From Streptomyces sp. MJM8645 (GTDB taxonomy: Bacteria; Actinomycetota; Actinomycetes; Streptomycetales; Streptomycetaceae), in contig NZ_LJJF01000002.1 in assembly GCF_001625365.1 (NCBI RefSeq), positions 434,001-498,000 of the forward strand: a stretch of DNA of 64,000 bases. Direction: 5' to 3'. Both the position numbers and the translations under genes were made by a program. Shown in pieces: positions 23,601-33,800 of this stretch; position 1 is the stretch's first letter, and the number at the start of each line of letters is the position of its first letter. A model generated the notes under the pieces. That model saw only the letters and a program-made list of their open reading frames with translations. It ran no database searches and was not told the origin of the DNA.

Positions 23601-24745
23601 GGAGTGCTCCGTTGAGGTCTTACACCGTCTCCACAGGCTGTAACCGCCAGTCCGGCGGCCAGGATGTTGCGTGCCGCGTTCACGTCCCGGTCGTGCTGTG
23701 CGCCGCAGGCGCATGCCCACTCGCGGACGTTCAGCGGCATCTTCGCGGCGGTCGCGCCGCAGGCCGAGCACAGTTTCGAGCTGGGGAACCACCGGTCGAC
23801 GGTCACCAGGTCCCGGCCATACCACCGGGCCTTGTACTCCAGCATGGACCGCATCTCGGTCCAACCCGCGTCACTGATGGCACGGGCGAGCGTCCGGCTC
23901 CTGAGCATGTTCCGGACCGTCAGATCCTCGATCACGACCGTTTGGTTCTCGCGGACGAGCCGAGTGGTGAGCTTGTGCAGGAAGTCCCTGCGGCGGTCGG
24001 CGATGCGCGCGTGCACACGGGCGACCCTGAGCCGGGCCTTCTCCCGGTTGGCGCTGCCCTTGACCTTGCGGGACAGCTCCCGCTGAGCCCTGGCCAGGCG
24101 TTCCCGGTCCTTGCGCCCGTACCGGGGGTTGGTGATCTTCTCCCCGGTGGACAGCGTCACCAGACTGGTGACACCAACGTCGACGCCCACGGCCGGGTTC
24201 ACGGGTGCGGGCACCGACGGGCGGTCCTCGCACAGCAGGGAGACGAACCAGCGCCCCGCACTGTCCTGCGACACGGTCACCGTGGACGGCGCAGCGCCCT
24301 GCGGCAGCGGCCTGGACCACACGATGCCCAGCGGCTGGTCCATCTTCGCCAGCGTCAGCCGGCCGTCCCGGAACCGGAACGCGGAGGACGTGTACTCGGC
24401 GGACCTGCGGGACTTCTTCCGGGACTTGAACGTCGGGTACTTCGCCCGCTTCTGCCAGAAGTTGGTGAACGCCCCCTGCAAGTGCCGCAGCGCCTGCTGC
24501 AGCGGAACCGACGACACCTCGGACAGGTAGGACAGTTCCCCGGTCTTCTTCCACCCCGTCAGCATCGCCGACGTGGCGTTGTAGTCGACCCGCTCCTGAC
24601 GCAGCGTCCACGCCTCCGAACGGGCCTGCAACGCCATGTTGTAGACCTTCCGCACACACCCGAAGGTGCGCGACAGCTCAGCCGCCTGCGCATCCGTCGG
24701 ATAGAAGCGGTACTTGAACGCCCGCTTCACGTGAGTCGTGGTCAT
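23531..24745 (-). CDS. tnpB: TnpB RNA-guided endonuclease (OrfB)
   Basis: Protein of 404 residues, the compact ancestor-type of Cas12. The RuvC-like triad appears intact: Asp189 in VGVDVGVTSL, Glu273 in IEDLTV and Asp354 in HDRDVNAARN. A zinc finger (Cys326, 329, 345, 347) sits between the last two. The N-terminal HTH_OrfB-type region starts HVKRAFKYRFYPTDAQ. It would use an omega RNA transcribed across the gene's 3' end and the right end (about 23492-23600), with the guide drawn from flanking DNA below 23492. The start at 24745 matches the family. Confidence 0.92.
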   Translation of the reverse strand: MTTTHVKRAFKYRFYPTDAQAAELSRTFGCVRKVYNMALQARSEAWTLRQERVDYNATSAMLTGWKKTGELSYLSEVSSVPLQQALRHLQGAFTNFWQKRAKYPTFKSRKKSRRSAEYTSSAFRFRDGRLTLAKMDQPLGIVWSRPLPQGAAPSTVTVSQDSAGRWFVSLLCEDRPSVPAPVNPAVGVDVGVTSLVTLSTGEKITNPRYGRKDRERLARAQRELSRKVKGSANREKARLRVARVHARIADRRRDFLHKLTTRLVRENQTVVIEDLTVRNMLRSRTLARAISDAGWTEMRSMLEYKARWYGRDLVTVDRWFPSSKLCSACGATAAKMPLNVREWACACGAQHDRDVNAARNILAAGLAVTACGDGVRPQRSTPGGQSSVKQETSRPQRSRAAAQP

Positions 24746-24900
24746 GACCCACAACCTGGCGGGGCAATCCGTGCAGCTCGAATCCCGCACGTCACAGCAC
24801 TGCGGTCCGCCCCGGGGGCGAAACGCAGCCACCTGACCCGCTACGCGGGCAGTCCAATTCCTCCCCCGGCTGAAGCCGGGGGTATCCACGGAGGTCCATG

Positions 24901-26196
24901 ATGACCGTGCCCACCCTCTGCGTGAGCAACGCCGTCGACACCCTGCGCGACTTCGCCGTCCGCGCCGACGACGTCGACGAACTGCTGTCGGAGTGCTACG
25001 CCCAGCAGGACCAGGCGCTGTTCTGGGGGCCGCTGGACAAGATGCTCATCACCTACGAGCCGATCGGAGACCTGGACTGGCAGCGGAAGTTCCTGGAGAT
25101 CGACGGTGTGGTGAACCTCAGCCCGGCGGGCCGCACCGGTTCGCTGTTCGCCGACATGCTCGCCGATCCCGAGCTGATGGCCGCCGTGGCCGCCCACGCC
25201 GGTCCGGGCCGCAGACTCCGGCTGATCCCGCACACCACCACCGCCGACCTGTGGCGGTTCACCGAGGCCCTGCGCACCCGGTACGACGTGGTGACCGAGC
25301 TGCCGGAGAGCCCGCCGCAGCAGCCCCTGCGCGACCTGCTGGACACCAAGACCGGCCTGCGCGACCTGGCCACCGACCTCGGCATGGCCGACGGACCCTG
25401 CCGCATCCCGCCCGGCACGCACTGCGCCGGGAAGCAGGACGTGCCGGCCGCCGTCCGGGACATGCTCGCGACCGGCACGCCGTGCATCGTCAAGGCGGAT
25501 CGCGGCGAGGCGAGCCTCGGCCTGCTGATCTTCCGGCCCGGCGACGACGACATCGCCGAACGCCTGGCCGGAAGCACGTTCTACGACGAGGACCCGGTGG
25601 TCGTCGAGGAGTTCCTCCACGGCGACATCACCTTCCCGTCCGTGGAGTACATGGTGCCGGCGGACGCCCCGCCCCACCTCTGCTACACGACCGACATGCT
25701 GTTCGAGGGCGCCACGCACCTGCGCGGCAACGTCACCGCGCGCGAACTGCGCCGCGCATGGTGGTACCGCCCGCTGACCGAGGGCGGACTCCGGCTGGCC
25801 GAGGAGATGCAACGGCGCGGCTACCGCGGGCGATTCGGCATCGACGCGATCGCCCGCGACGGCGTCGTCTACCTGCACGACCTCAACGCCCGCCGTACCG
25901 GGTCGAGTCACGTGCACGAATTCGGCGAGCACCTCATCGGCCCCGGCTACCTCGACACCCACGCGGTCGGCAACTACGACTTCTACGGCCTGCCGACCGG
26001 GCTGTACCTGCCGGAAGTGCTGCGCCTGCTCGGACCGCTCGTGGCCTCGCCCCGACACGCCGACCGGGGCGTGGTCCCGACCGAGCTGACGGACCTTCAA
26101 ACTGGCAGACTGAGCTGCATGTTCTACGCCCCCAGCCTCGCCGAACTGCACGACCTGATCGACCGAGCCAGGACGGCTCTGGACCTCGGCCGGTGA
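24901..26196 (+). CDS. ATP-grasp ligase-like protein
   Basis: Protein of 431 residues. TPCIVKADRGEASLGLLIF (ATP-binding Lys), VVVEEFLHGDITFPSVEYM, RFGIDAIA and YLHDLNARRTGSSHVHEF (Mg-binding Asp/Asn-x-Arg) follow ATP-grasp order; the N-terminal about 165 residues are a variable pre-ATP-grasp domain. It would join a carboxylate to an amine through an acyl-phosphate. Of two adjacent ATGs, 24901 has the better six-base spacing from GGAGG; 24898 is possible. The stop overlaps the MFS gene (GTGA). The closest functional relative is not recognised. Confidence 0.78.
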   Translation: MTVPTLCVSNAVDTLRDFAVRADDVDELLSECYAQQDQALFWGPLDKMLITYEPIGDLDWQRKFLEIDGVVNLSPAGRTGSLFADMLADPELMAAVAAHAGPGRRLRLIPHTTTADLWRFTEALRTRYDVVTELPESPPQQPLRDLLDTKTGLRDLATDLGMADGPCRIPPGTHCAGKQDVPAAVRDMLATGTPCIVKADRGEASLGLLIFRPGDDDIAERLAGSTFYDEDPVVVEEFLHGDITFPSVEYMVPADAPPHLCYTTDMLFEGATHLRGNVTARELRRAWWYRPLTEGGLRLAEEMQRRGYRGRFGIDAIARDGVVYLHDLNARRTGSSHVHEFGEHLIGPGYLDTHAVGNYDFYGLPTGLYLPEVLRLLGPLVASPRHADRGVVPTELTDLQTGRLSCMFYAPSLAELHDLIDRARTALDLGR

Positions 26197-27728
26197 GCAG
26201 TACGCTGCCCGTGGTCGGGACGGCCCGGCGCTGGCTGGTGCTGACCGTGGTGCTGCTGTGCTTCCTGCCCGCCGCCGTGGACGTCACCATCCTCACCATC
26301 ACCGTCCCGACCCTCGCCCACGAACTGCAGGCCTCCCCGACCGAACTGCTGTGGGCGGTCGACGTGTACTCGCTCCTGATGGTCGGACTGGTGCTGGTCA
26401 GTGGGCCGTTGGGCGACCGGATCGGGCACAAGCGGCTGCTGCTGGCCGGACTGGGCGTCTTCAGCGCGGCCTCGGCGCTGTGCGCGGTGGCACCCGGTCC
26501 GCCGGCCCTGATCGGCGCCCGGGCACTGCTGGCGATCGGCGCGTCGATGATCATCCCGGCCACGCTGGCGCTGATCCGGCAGACCTTCGGCGACGGCCGA
26601 GACCACGCGGTGGCCATCGGAGCGTGGAGCGCGGTCGCCGCCGGCGCCTCGGCGCTGGGACCGGTGGCCGGCGGCTTCCTGCTCCAGCACTTCTGGTGGG
26701 GCTCGATCTTCCTGGTCAACCTGCCGATCGTGGCACTGGCCGTGCCCGCCGTGGCACTGCTGCTGCGCAACGAGGTCGAGTCCGAACGGCAACCGTGGGA
26801 GGCCACCTCGCCCCTGCTCTCGATGGTGGGGTTCCTGGGCTGCGCCTACGCCATCATCGCCTTCACCCACGACGGCGTCGGCATCCCGGAGGTGGTGCTG
26901 CCGGCAGCGGCGGGCCTGACCGCGCTGGTGCTGTTCGTGCGACGGCAGCAGCGGATGCCGCACCCGATGCTGGATCTATCCCTGTTCCGGCTGCCCGGAC
27001 TGCGCGCCGGAGTGGTGGCCTCGGTGCTGCCGGTGCTGGTGATGGTCGGCTTCGAACTCCAACTGGTGCAGTACCTGCAGATCGCCAAGGGCCTGTCGGC
27101 AGAGGCCGCCGCGCTGTACCTGATCCCGATGCCGTTGGCCGCGACGGTGGCGGGGCCGGTGGGCGGACTGCTCCTCTCCCGCCTGGGACAACCGCGCGCG
27201 GGCGTGCCCGCCGGCCTGCTGCTCGCGGCGACCGGATACGTCCTGGCCGCCTCCGGCACGGTGGTCCCGCTCGGACTGGCCCTGATCGGGTTCGGCCACG
27301 GCCTGGTCCAGATGGTCGCCTCGAACCTGATCATGACCACCGCGCCGTCCTCCCAGGCGGGCGCGGCGGCGGGCATCGAGTCCGTCGCCTACGAGGCCGG
27401 CGCCGGCCTGGGCATCGCCGTCTTCGGCACGGTCACCACGGTGGCCTACCGGCTACTCCTCCCCCCGGGCACGTCATCGTCCCCGCTGGACGCGGGCGCC
27501 TCCCCGGAAACCGCCCAGGCCTTCACCGACGCCTTCCACTCCACCACCTGGCTGGCCGCCGCCCTCACCCTGGCCACGATCCTCCTGGCCACCCCGACGA
27601 GGACGTCGACGCGGTCCGCAACACCCTGCGCATCCGGCGCATCCGCAGACGCCTCGACGTCCCCGGCCCCGCCGGATCCGGGGACGAGCAGCACACCGAG
27701 CAGGAGACAGCCGAACGAACGCACCTGA
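26193..27728 (+). CDS. MFS transporter, DHA2 (14-TMS drug exporter) family
   Basis: Membrane protein of 511 residues with about 14 hydrophobic segments between residues 15 and 465. The MFS motif A is GPLGDRIGHKRLLLAG, and motif C-like GASALGPVAGGFLL marks an antiporter. It probably exports the product of the two divergent operons and may give self-resistance. The last about 45 residues are Ser/Thr/Pro-rich. From about 27,600 the +1-shifted frame reads as a more ordinary Arg-rich tail, so a small frameshift near the end is possible. The GTG start overlaps the ATP-grasp stop. Confidence 0.92.
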   Translation: MSSTLPVVGTARRWLVLTVVLLCFLPAAVDVTILTITVPTLAHELQASPTELLWAVDVYSLLMVGLVLVSGPLGDRIGHKRLLLAGLGVFSAASALCAVAPGPPALIGARALLAIGASMIIPATLALIRQTFGDGRDHAVAIGAWSAVAAGASALGPVAGGFLLQHFWWGSIFLVNLPIVALAVPAVALLLRNEVESERQPWEATSPLLSMVGFLGCAYAIIAFTHDGVGIPEVVLPAAAGLTALVLFVRRQQRMPHPMLDLSLFRLPGLRAGVVASVLPVLVMVGFELQLVQYLQIAKGLSAEAAALYLIPMPLAATVAGPVGGLLLSRLGQPRAGVPAGLLLAATGYVLAASGTVVPLGLALIGFGHGLVQMVASNLIMTTAPSSQAGAAAGIESVAYEAGAGLGIAVFGTVTTVAYRLLLPPGTSSSPLDAGASPETAQAFTDAFHSTTWLAAALTLATILLATPTRTSTRSATPCASGASADASTSPAPPDPGTSSTPSRRQPNERT

Positions 27729-27811
27729 CAGGCGTCGTCGACCAGACCGACCGGCCGCCTCACCCATGAGGCTGAACAACCATCAAGTCCCAGCCCCGGG
27801 GACGGGCCAGG

Positions 27812-27837
27812 CCCCGGGGACGGGCGCGTCCCCGGGG
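27812..27837. terminator. Perfect hairpin between convergent genes
   Basis: CCCCGGGGACG (27812-27822) pairs with CGTCCCCGGGG (27827-27837) around a GGCG loop. It lies between the MFS gene (plus) and the giant LamG gene (minus) and probably terminates both. Confidence 0.75.
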
Positions 27838-27882
27838 CGGCGATCAGCGGGCAGGTCTTGTGCAGGTCCCAGGGCCCGGGGC

Positions 27883-30800
27883 TCAGGCCTCCACGCCGTA
27901 GTACTGGGCGAGGAAGCCGATCACGTCGTCGGCGTGCGGGAGCAGCTCCGGCAGTTCCCGGGCCAGCGTGGTGCGGGTGGCCTCGGCCAGTTCGGGCAGG
28001 CCGGTGGCCGCGCCCTTCACGTACGGGTCGAGGCGGCGGACGAGTTCGTAGTTGCTCTCCACGTCCAGTTGCCGCATCGCCTTCTCCAGCGGGGGCGCGT
28101 CGGCCGGCGGGATGTCGGGCAGGACCCGGCTGACGAAGGTGACCCGGTGCAGGACCCGCCAGCACGGCGGCTTGCGGTCCGACTGGCGGGCCTGGCGCAG
28201 CGCCGCCGCGTTGGGGTCGTGCCCGTTCTCCAGCCAGAGGGGGTCGACGACCTTGTGGAAGAAGCTGTCGAAGTGCTCGCTGTCCTCCCCGAGGTAGAAG
28301 CTGAGGAAGCGGTAGGCGTCGACCTTGCCGGGCACCTTGACGGGCTGTCCGTCGCGGTCGAAGACCGGGTTGCGGTCGCCGTCGTAGCTCTGGAGGTTAC
28401 TGCTGGGCGCGACCTCGACCTCCAGGCCGAAGGAGCGGGTGGCCTCCTTGCCGCGGGCCCGGGTGGTGATCATCCCGCCGCCGACGGAGGCGTCGAGCTG
28501 GGCGCCGATGCCGATGCCGGCGATCTGGAAGGAGGTGCCGATCGAGGTGCCCACCGAGCCGGAGAGCGAGTACGAGCCGGCCGTGGTCTCGCTGACCACG
28601 TCGGTGGTCTCGGTGGTCTCGGCGAAGAAGCCCCCGGCGGCCGTCCACACGTAGGTGTTGACCAGGTCGCGGCGGGAGAAGCCCTGCCCGGTCGCGCTGT
28701 CGGTGGCGTCCCGGCCGCGGGCCGGCGAGGCGTCCGCGCCGATCGCGCCGCCGAGCACCCGGCCGGCCCGCTGGGCGAGCGGGTCGGGGGCGTGGGTCTC
28801 GGTGGAGACGCTGTCGTAGTAGCTGTGCAGGCGCTGCTGGTCGCGCTGGATGCGGCGCTTGAGCGCGTACGCCTCGCGGGGCTTGAAGTAGCTGTACTCG
28901 CCCCGGTCGCGGGCTCCCTGGTAGTCGGGGTCGGCGACCTTGCCGCGGGCGTCGAATCCGACGGTGCCGTCCAGGGTGCCCTGCTTGGTGTAGCGCGGGT
29001 TGATCGGGAAGGGGACGACGTTCCAGTCCTTGGGGATGTCCGGGTTGGGCTGGATGCGGTAGGCGACCAGCGCGCCGCTGTGCGCCAGGCGCAGCGCGAA
29101 GACGTCGGCGGTCTGCGACTGGACGACGGCGAAGCCGGTGTTGGCCGGGACGTACCGCCGCCCGGCGGTGGGGTTGAGCACCCGGCCCGGGTCCTCCCAG
29201 TGGCCGGTGAGCGAGACCTTGGTGGTCCGGGCGGTGTTCTCGCCCTGGGAGACGGAGGTGTCCTCGGCCCAGCTGTTGGAGAACTCCAGGTTGCCCCGCA
29301 CGCTCGCCGAGACCCCGCCCTTGGCGATGGACTTGGCGATGCCGAAGCCGAGCGGGGCGGTGATCATCCAGACGTCGACGTCCACCTCGTTGGAGAGCGC
29401 GAAGCCGAAGGCGGCGTCCACGCTGCGCTCCTTGGCGGAGGACAGCGAGCGGACGACCTGTTCGGCCTCGGTGAGTTTGACCGTGGAGGCGCCCTCGAAG
29501 GTGTCGCTGCCCGGGTCGGTCAGGCCGGCGGTGAGGTTCTCCGAGGGGATCGGCGGGGCGCCCTCGACGTAGCCGATCAGCTGCGGGTCGAACTGGATCT
29601 GGCTGACCCACTCGCTGACCAGCTCGCCGACCTTGTAGCCGGTGATCAGGTGCCAGCGGCCGTCCTGGAGGTAGCTGTAGGCGCGCTTGAGGACGCCGAA
29701 CGCCTCGCCGCGCGAGCCGTACTGCATGTCGGCGTACTCGGCGACCGCCGGGGCGGCCGAGATGCTCTGGTGGAACGGGGTGCGCAGGCCGGCCAGGGCC
29801 GATCGGACCTGGGCGGCGTCGTTGGAGACCGGTGCGCTGGACAGCACCGTGCGCGGGCGGCTGGCTTCCGGGCCGAACTCCAGGTGGTTGCCGCGCAGGC
29901 CCTCGTCGCGGACCTGGGCGGTGCGGGCCTCGGTGGAGTCCCGATCGAACGGCCAGTAGGCGACCAGCTCCTCCTTCTCGCCCTTGAGCCGGGTGAACAG
30001 GTTGTCCAGCAGCTGCTCGTGGGTGCGGGCGGTGCGCCAGATCCGCACTTCCTCCAGCACGCCCTCGAACGCCTGGATGGGCTTGCCGCGCTTGAGTACC
30101 GCGCCCAGGGTGAGCTGCGCGTCGCCGTTCTCGGCGAAGGCGGCGGTGTCGGGCAGGCCCGGGGTGTCGGGCAGGCCCGCGGTGTCGGGCAGGCCCGCGG
30201 TGTCGGGCAGGTCCGGGGTGCCGGCCGGGTCGCAGGCCACGGCGACGCCGTTGCGGTACAGCCGGAAGACGCTGCCGCGCGGGTCGGGGTTGCGGACCCA
30301 GCGGGCGCCGCGCAGCCGTGCCGGGTGCGAGCCGGTGGCGTCGGCCGTGGTGCTGCCCGTGTTCTCCTCGAAGCGCCACTGCGCGACCAGGCCGCGGTCG
30401 CGGGCGGTGACGGCGGTGCCGAGCCGGGCGGCGTCCCGGGCGGCGCCCCAGATCCGGACTTCGGCGAGCACCCCGGTCAGCTGCTGGACGGTGGCGCCCT
30501 CGCGCGCCCGGCCGAGCTCCAGCGGCGCGTCGTTGCCGCGCGGCCCGGGGCCCTCGTAGCGGCCGGCGCCGATCTCGCGGCCGTCCAGGTGGAAGCGGAT
30601 GTCCTGCCACTCGCGCACGGCGAGCGACTCGACCAGCTCGACGCTCTGGGTGACGGGCTTGCCGTCGGCGCCGGTGGCGGTGATCTGCCGGGTGCCCTTC
30701 TGCTCCTGCATCGAGCGGCCGCCCTTGCGGACCACGGCGATGCGGTGGAACTGCCCGGCCCGCACGCCCTCGGTGGAGGTGAAGCGCACGGCCCGGCCGT

Positions 30801-33800
30801 CGGGCTCCTCGAAGGCGAACTCCAGCCGCCCGTCCGGGAGGACGGCCAGGCGGTAGGGCACGCTGCCGCCGATGCCGTCGGCGGTGCGGCCCTTGGAGAG
30901 CAGGCCCTGGGTCTCGCCGAGGCGGTCGACGCGGGCGAACACCTCCAGGGTCAGGTCGTCGGCGATGTCCAGCGCGTCGTCGTCCGGCACCTCCAGATGG
31001 GCGTCACCGGTCAACTCGACCGCCCAGGACTGCTGGTAGGCCAGGGCGAGGTGGCTCCACTCGCGCAGCGGGAAGGTCTCCCGGCTGACCACCCGGCGGT
31101 CGCCGACGGCCGCGACGGCCCGGCAGCCGGCGTCGGCGATCGGCGCGCGGGCCGGGACGGGCGTCGGCATGCCGCGCAGTTCGGCGTGCCGGTTGTTCCC
31201 GGAGCGGTCGGTCAGGACGGCCGGGGTGCCGGGAGCGGGCGCCGTGTATGTCCAGTAGCCGAGCAGCCCCGCCTCGTTGCCGCTCAGCCGCCGGCCCTGG
31301 TCGGCCCGCAGCTCGTCGCCGCCACGCGCCTTGGACCAGAGCCGGACCTCGTCCAGCCGGACGGCGGCGAACTCGCCGGGCCAGCACAGCACGGTGCCCA
31401 GCGAGAGCCGGCCCTGCCCGCGGTAGGGGGCGTTGGCGGTGCGCCGGGCGATCTCCTGGCCGTCCAGGTAGATCACCTGCTGGCGGGTCTCCCGCTGGAG
31501 GACGCAGGCCCAGTGGTGCCACTTGGTGTCGGAGAACCGCTGGGTGGTGTCCAGGTCGTCGCCGTAGAAGGCGAACGTGAAGAAGCCGTTCTTGCGGAAG
31601 CCGATGTGCAGGCTCTCGTTGGCACGCCCCTCGGCACCGCTGTGCCCGAGCACCATGTGCGGCTGACTGTCGATCTTGGTTCGCTGGGCCCAGAACTCCA
31701 CCGTGAAGTCGCCGTCGCCGAAGCCGAAGGCGCCGGGCACCACGGCGGCGTCGTCCGTGCCGTCGAAGACCAGCCCGGAGGCTGCCTGGGTGCCAAGCAG
31801 GCCGAGACCGTACGGGGTGTCCCCGGCGTTGGCGTGCAGCAGCCGCACCGGCCCCTCGACCCGCTCCGGGTTGACCCAGGCCTCCAGGGTGAGGTCACCC
31901 GGGGTCGCCGCCCGGGGCAGCTGCCCGGCGGGCAGGGCCAGGAAGCGGCCCTTGCCGTCGAAGGCGTAGGCCCGGCCCGGCATGTCGGCCCGCCAGCGCC
32001 CGCCGTGGCCGCGCACCAGGCCGTCCGCGCTGCCCAGCGGCAGTTCGGCCAGGCCCCCGGGATCGACGGTGATCAGCCGGGAGCCCTCCGCGAGAGCGCT
32101 GCCGGGCTGCGAGGACTCGGACCAGCGGTGGTCGTAGCGCACCCGCTGCACGCTCATCCCGGGCTTCAGCAGGGTCTGGTCCGCGCCCGCGCCCAGGCGC
32201 AGGGACTTCGATCCGGCGGGGTGGCTGCCCTCGAAGCGGAAGCCGTGGCCGCCGACGGTCACGAAGCCGGGGCCGGACAGCGGGGCGAGGGTGCCTTCGG
32301 TGAACTGCACGACGTCGCCGTCGATCCGCAGCACGGTGGCGATCGTCACGGGCTGCTCGGCCGCGCCGTTCACCACGGCGGCGAAGTCCTCGGCCCGGCG
32401 GGGCAGGTGCGACCACTTCTCGGTCTGGCCGTCGTGCCGGACGGTGAGGGTGACCTGCGTCGGGCCGTCCCCGGCCTCGACGGTGATCGCCGTCCCGGTG
32501 AGGTCGGTGTTGGCGTCCCGGGCCGTGAAGGAGACCGTCCGCCCGCCGGCGGCCAACTGCCGGGAGGAGCGCAGCACCTGGCTGTCGTAGTACGCGGCGA
32601 AGAACTGGCCGTTGGAGCCCCGGAAGTAGAGCACGACGTTGCCGGTGGCACTGTCCAGCAGGAACGGGCGGTCAGCGGCGCGGGCGAAGCCCAGCAGCGC
32701 GCCGGAGCCGCTCAGCCCGGTGCGGTCGACGGCGAGCTGCGGCACCGGCAGGGCGATGTCGTCGGAGCCGCGCACGCCGCCGGTGAGTCGGCCCAGTTCC
32801 TCCTGCTTGGCGGCGAGGCCGGCCTGCTGGGCGGTCAGGTCGCGGCGCAGCTGGGTGAGCCGGTCCTGCTTGATGGCGAGGAGCTCCAGGCGCTGGGTGA
32901 GTTCGGAGATCTGCTGGTTCAGCCGGTCGGTGGCGGGACTCGACTTCAGCGAGTTGTCGATCCGCTCCAGGACCAGGACGCCCTCGCCGGAGGCGTTCAC
33001 CGTCGAGTAGTCGTACTGGACGATGCGGTCGCCCTTGCTGTCCCGGGCCGCGACCAGCTTGCCGCTGTGCCGGGCCACCAGGCCGTTGCCGTTCCAGCTG
33101 TCGAGCGCGAAGTGGGTGGCGGCGTTGTCGGCCTCCCGGCGGTACTGGATCAGGGGGACGTCGTTGCCGGTCTCACGGCCGTCGACGTTCATGTCGAGTC
33201 CGGAGTTGGCGTTCTTGACGAAGTAGCAGGTGATGCCGTTGAGCGTGGTGCCGGTCGGCTCGAAGGTCCAGATCGTGGACGCGGCTTGCTTGTCGGCCGT
33301 GCGCACCACCGGGGTGACGCTGTCCTTGCGGTCGCCCTGCACGGCGAGGTACTGGTCCTTGCCGTCCTTCTGCAGCTTGAACCGCAGCCGGTAGCGCCAG
33401 AACGTGACGTCGTTCTCCAATGCGGCGCGCGCCTCGGCGCGTTGGCGCTCGACGTCCGGGGTCTCGGCGGTCTCCAGCTGGAGGCGGGTGATCTCGGCCT
33501 CGGTGGCGGCGATGTCCCGGGACAGCCGGGCCACCTGGGCGTCCACCTCCCCGGCCGCGTCCACGTTCCCGCTGGACTCCGGCGCGGCCAGCACCGGCAG
33601 GGCCAGTTCCTCCGGGACCTGCGCCAGCCGGCCGTCCCGGCCCACGCCGAGGTCCAGAGTGGCGACGTAGGCCTCGTCGGTGGCCTGGCCGGTCACCGGG
33701 TCGGGCCCGCCGGTGGTGCAGGCCAGCAGCACCCTGGCCTGGCGCTTGACCGGCTTGGACGTCTGGTCGTAGCCGGCGGGCGCGGCCTCCTGCTGGTGGT

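Larger units (their letters stand above)
23492..24888. mobile_element. TnpB-only insertion sequence (IS200/IS605 superfamily, IS1341-like)
   Basis: A 1.4-kb element carries one gene, tnpB, on the minus strand. Both ends have the same hairpin CCCCCGGC-TGAA-GCCGGGGG (23498-23517 and 24863-24882) in the context TTCCTCCCCC. The tnpB-5' end also has CCCGC-TAC-GCGGG at 24837-24849. No tnpA is present, so mobility would need help in trans. It lies between the creatininase stop (23491) and the GGAGG of the ATP-grasp gene (24890-24894) and leaves both genes intact. The exact boundaries are estimates. Confidence 0.85.

Noticed and set aside
30145..30219. Possible regulatory repeat array
   Set aside because: The repeat is in frame inside the giant gene and encodes an LPDTAG linker.
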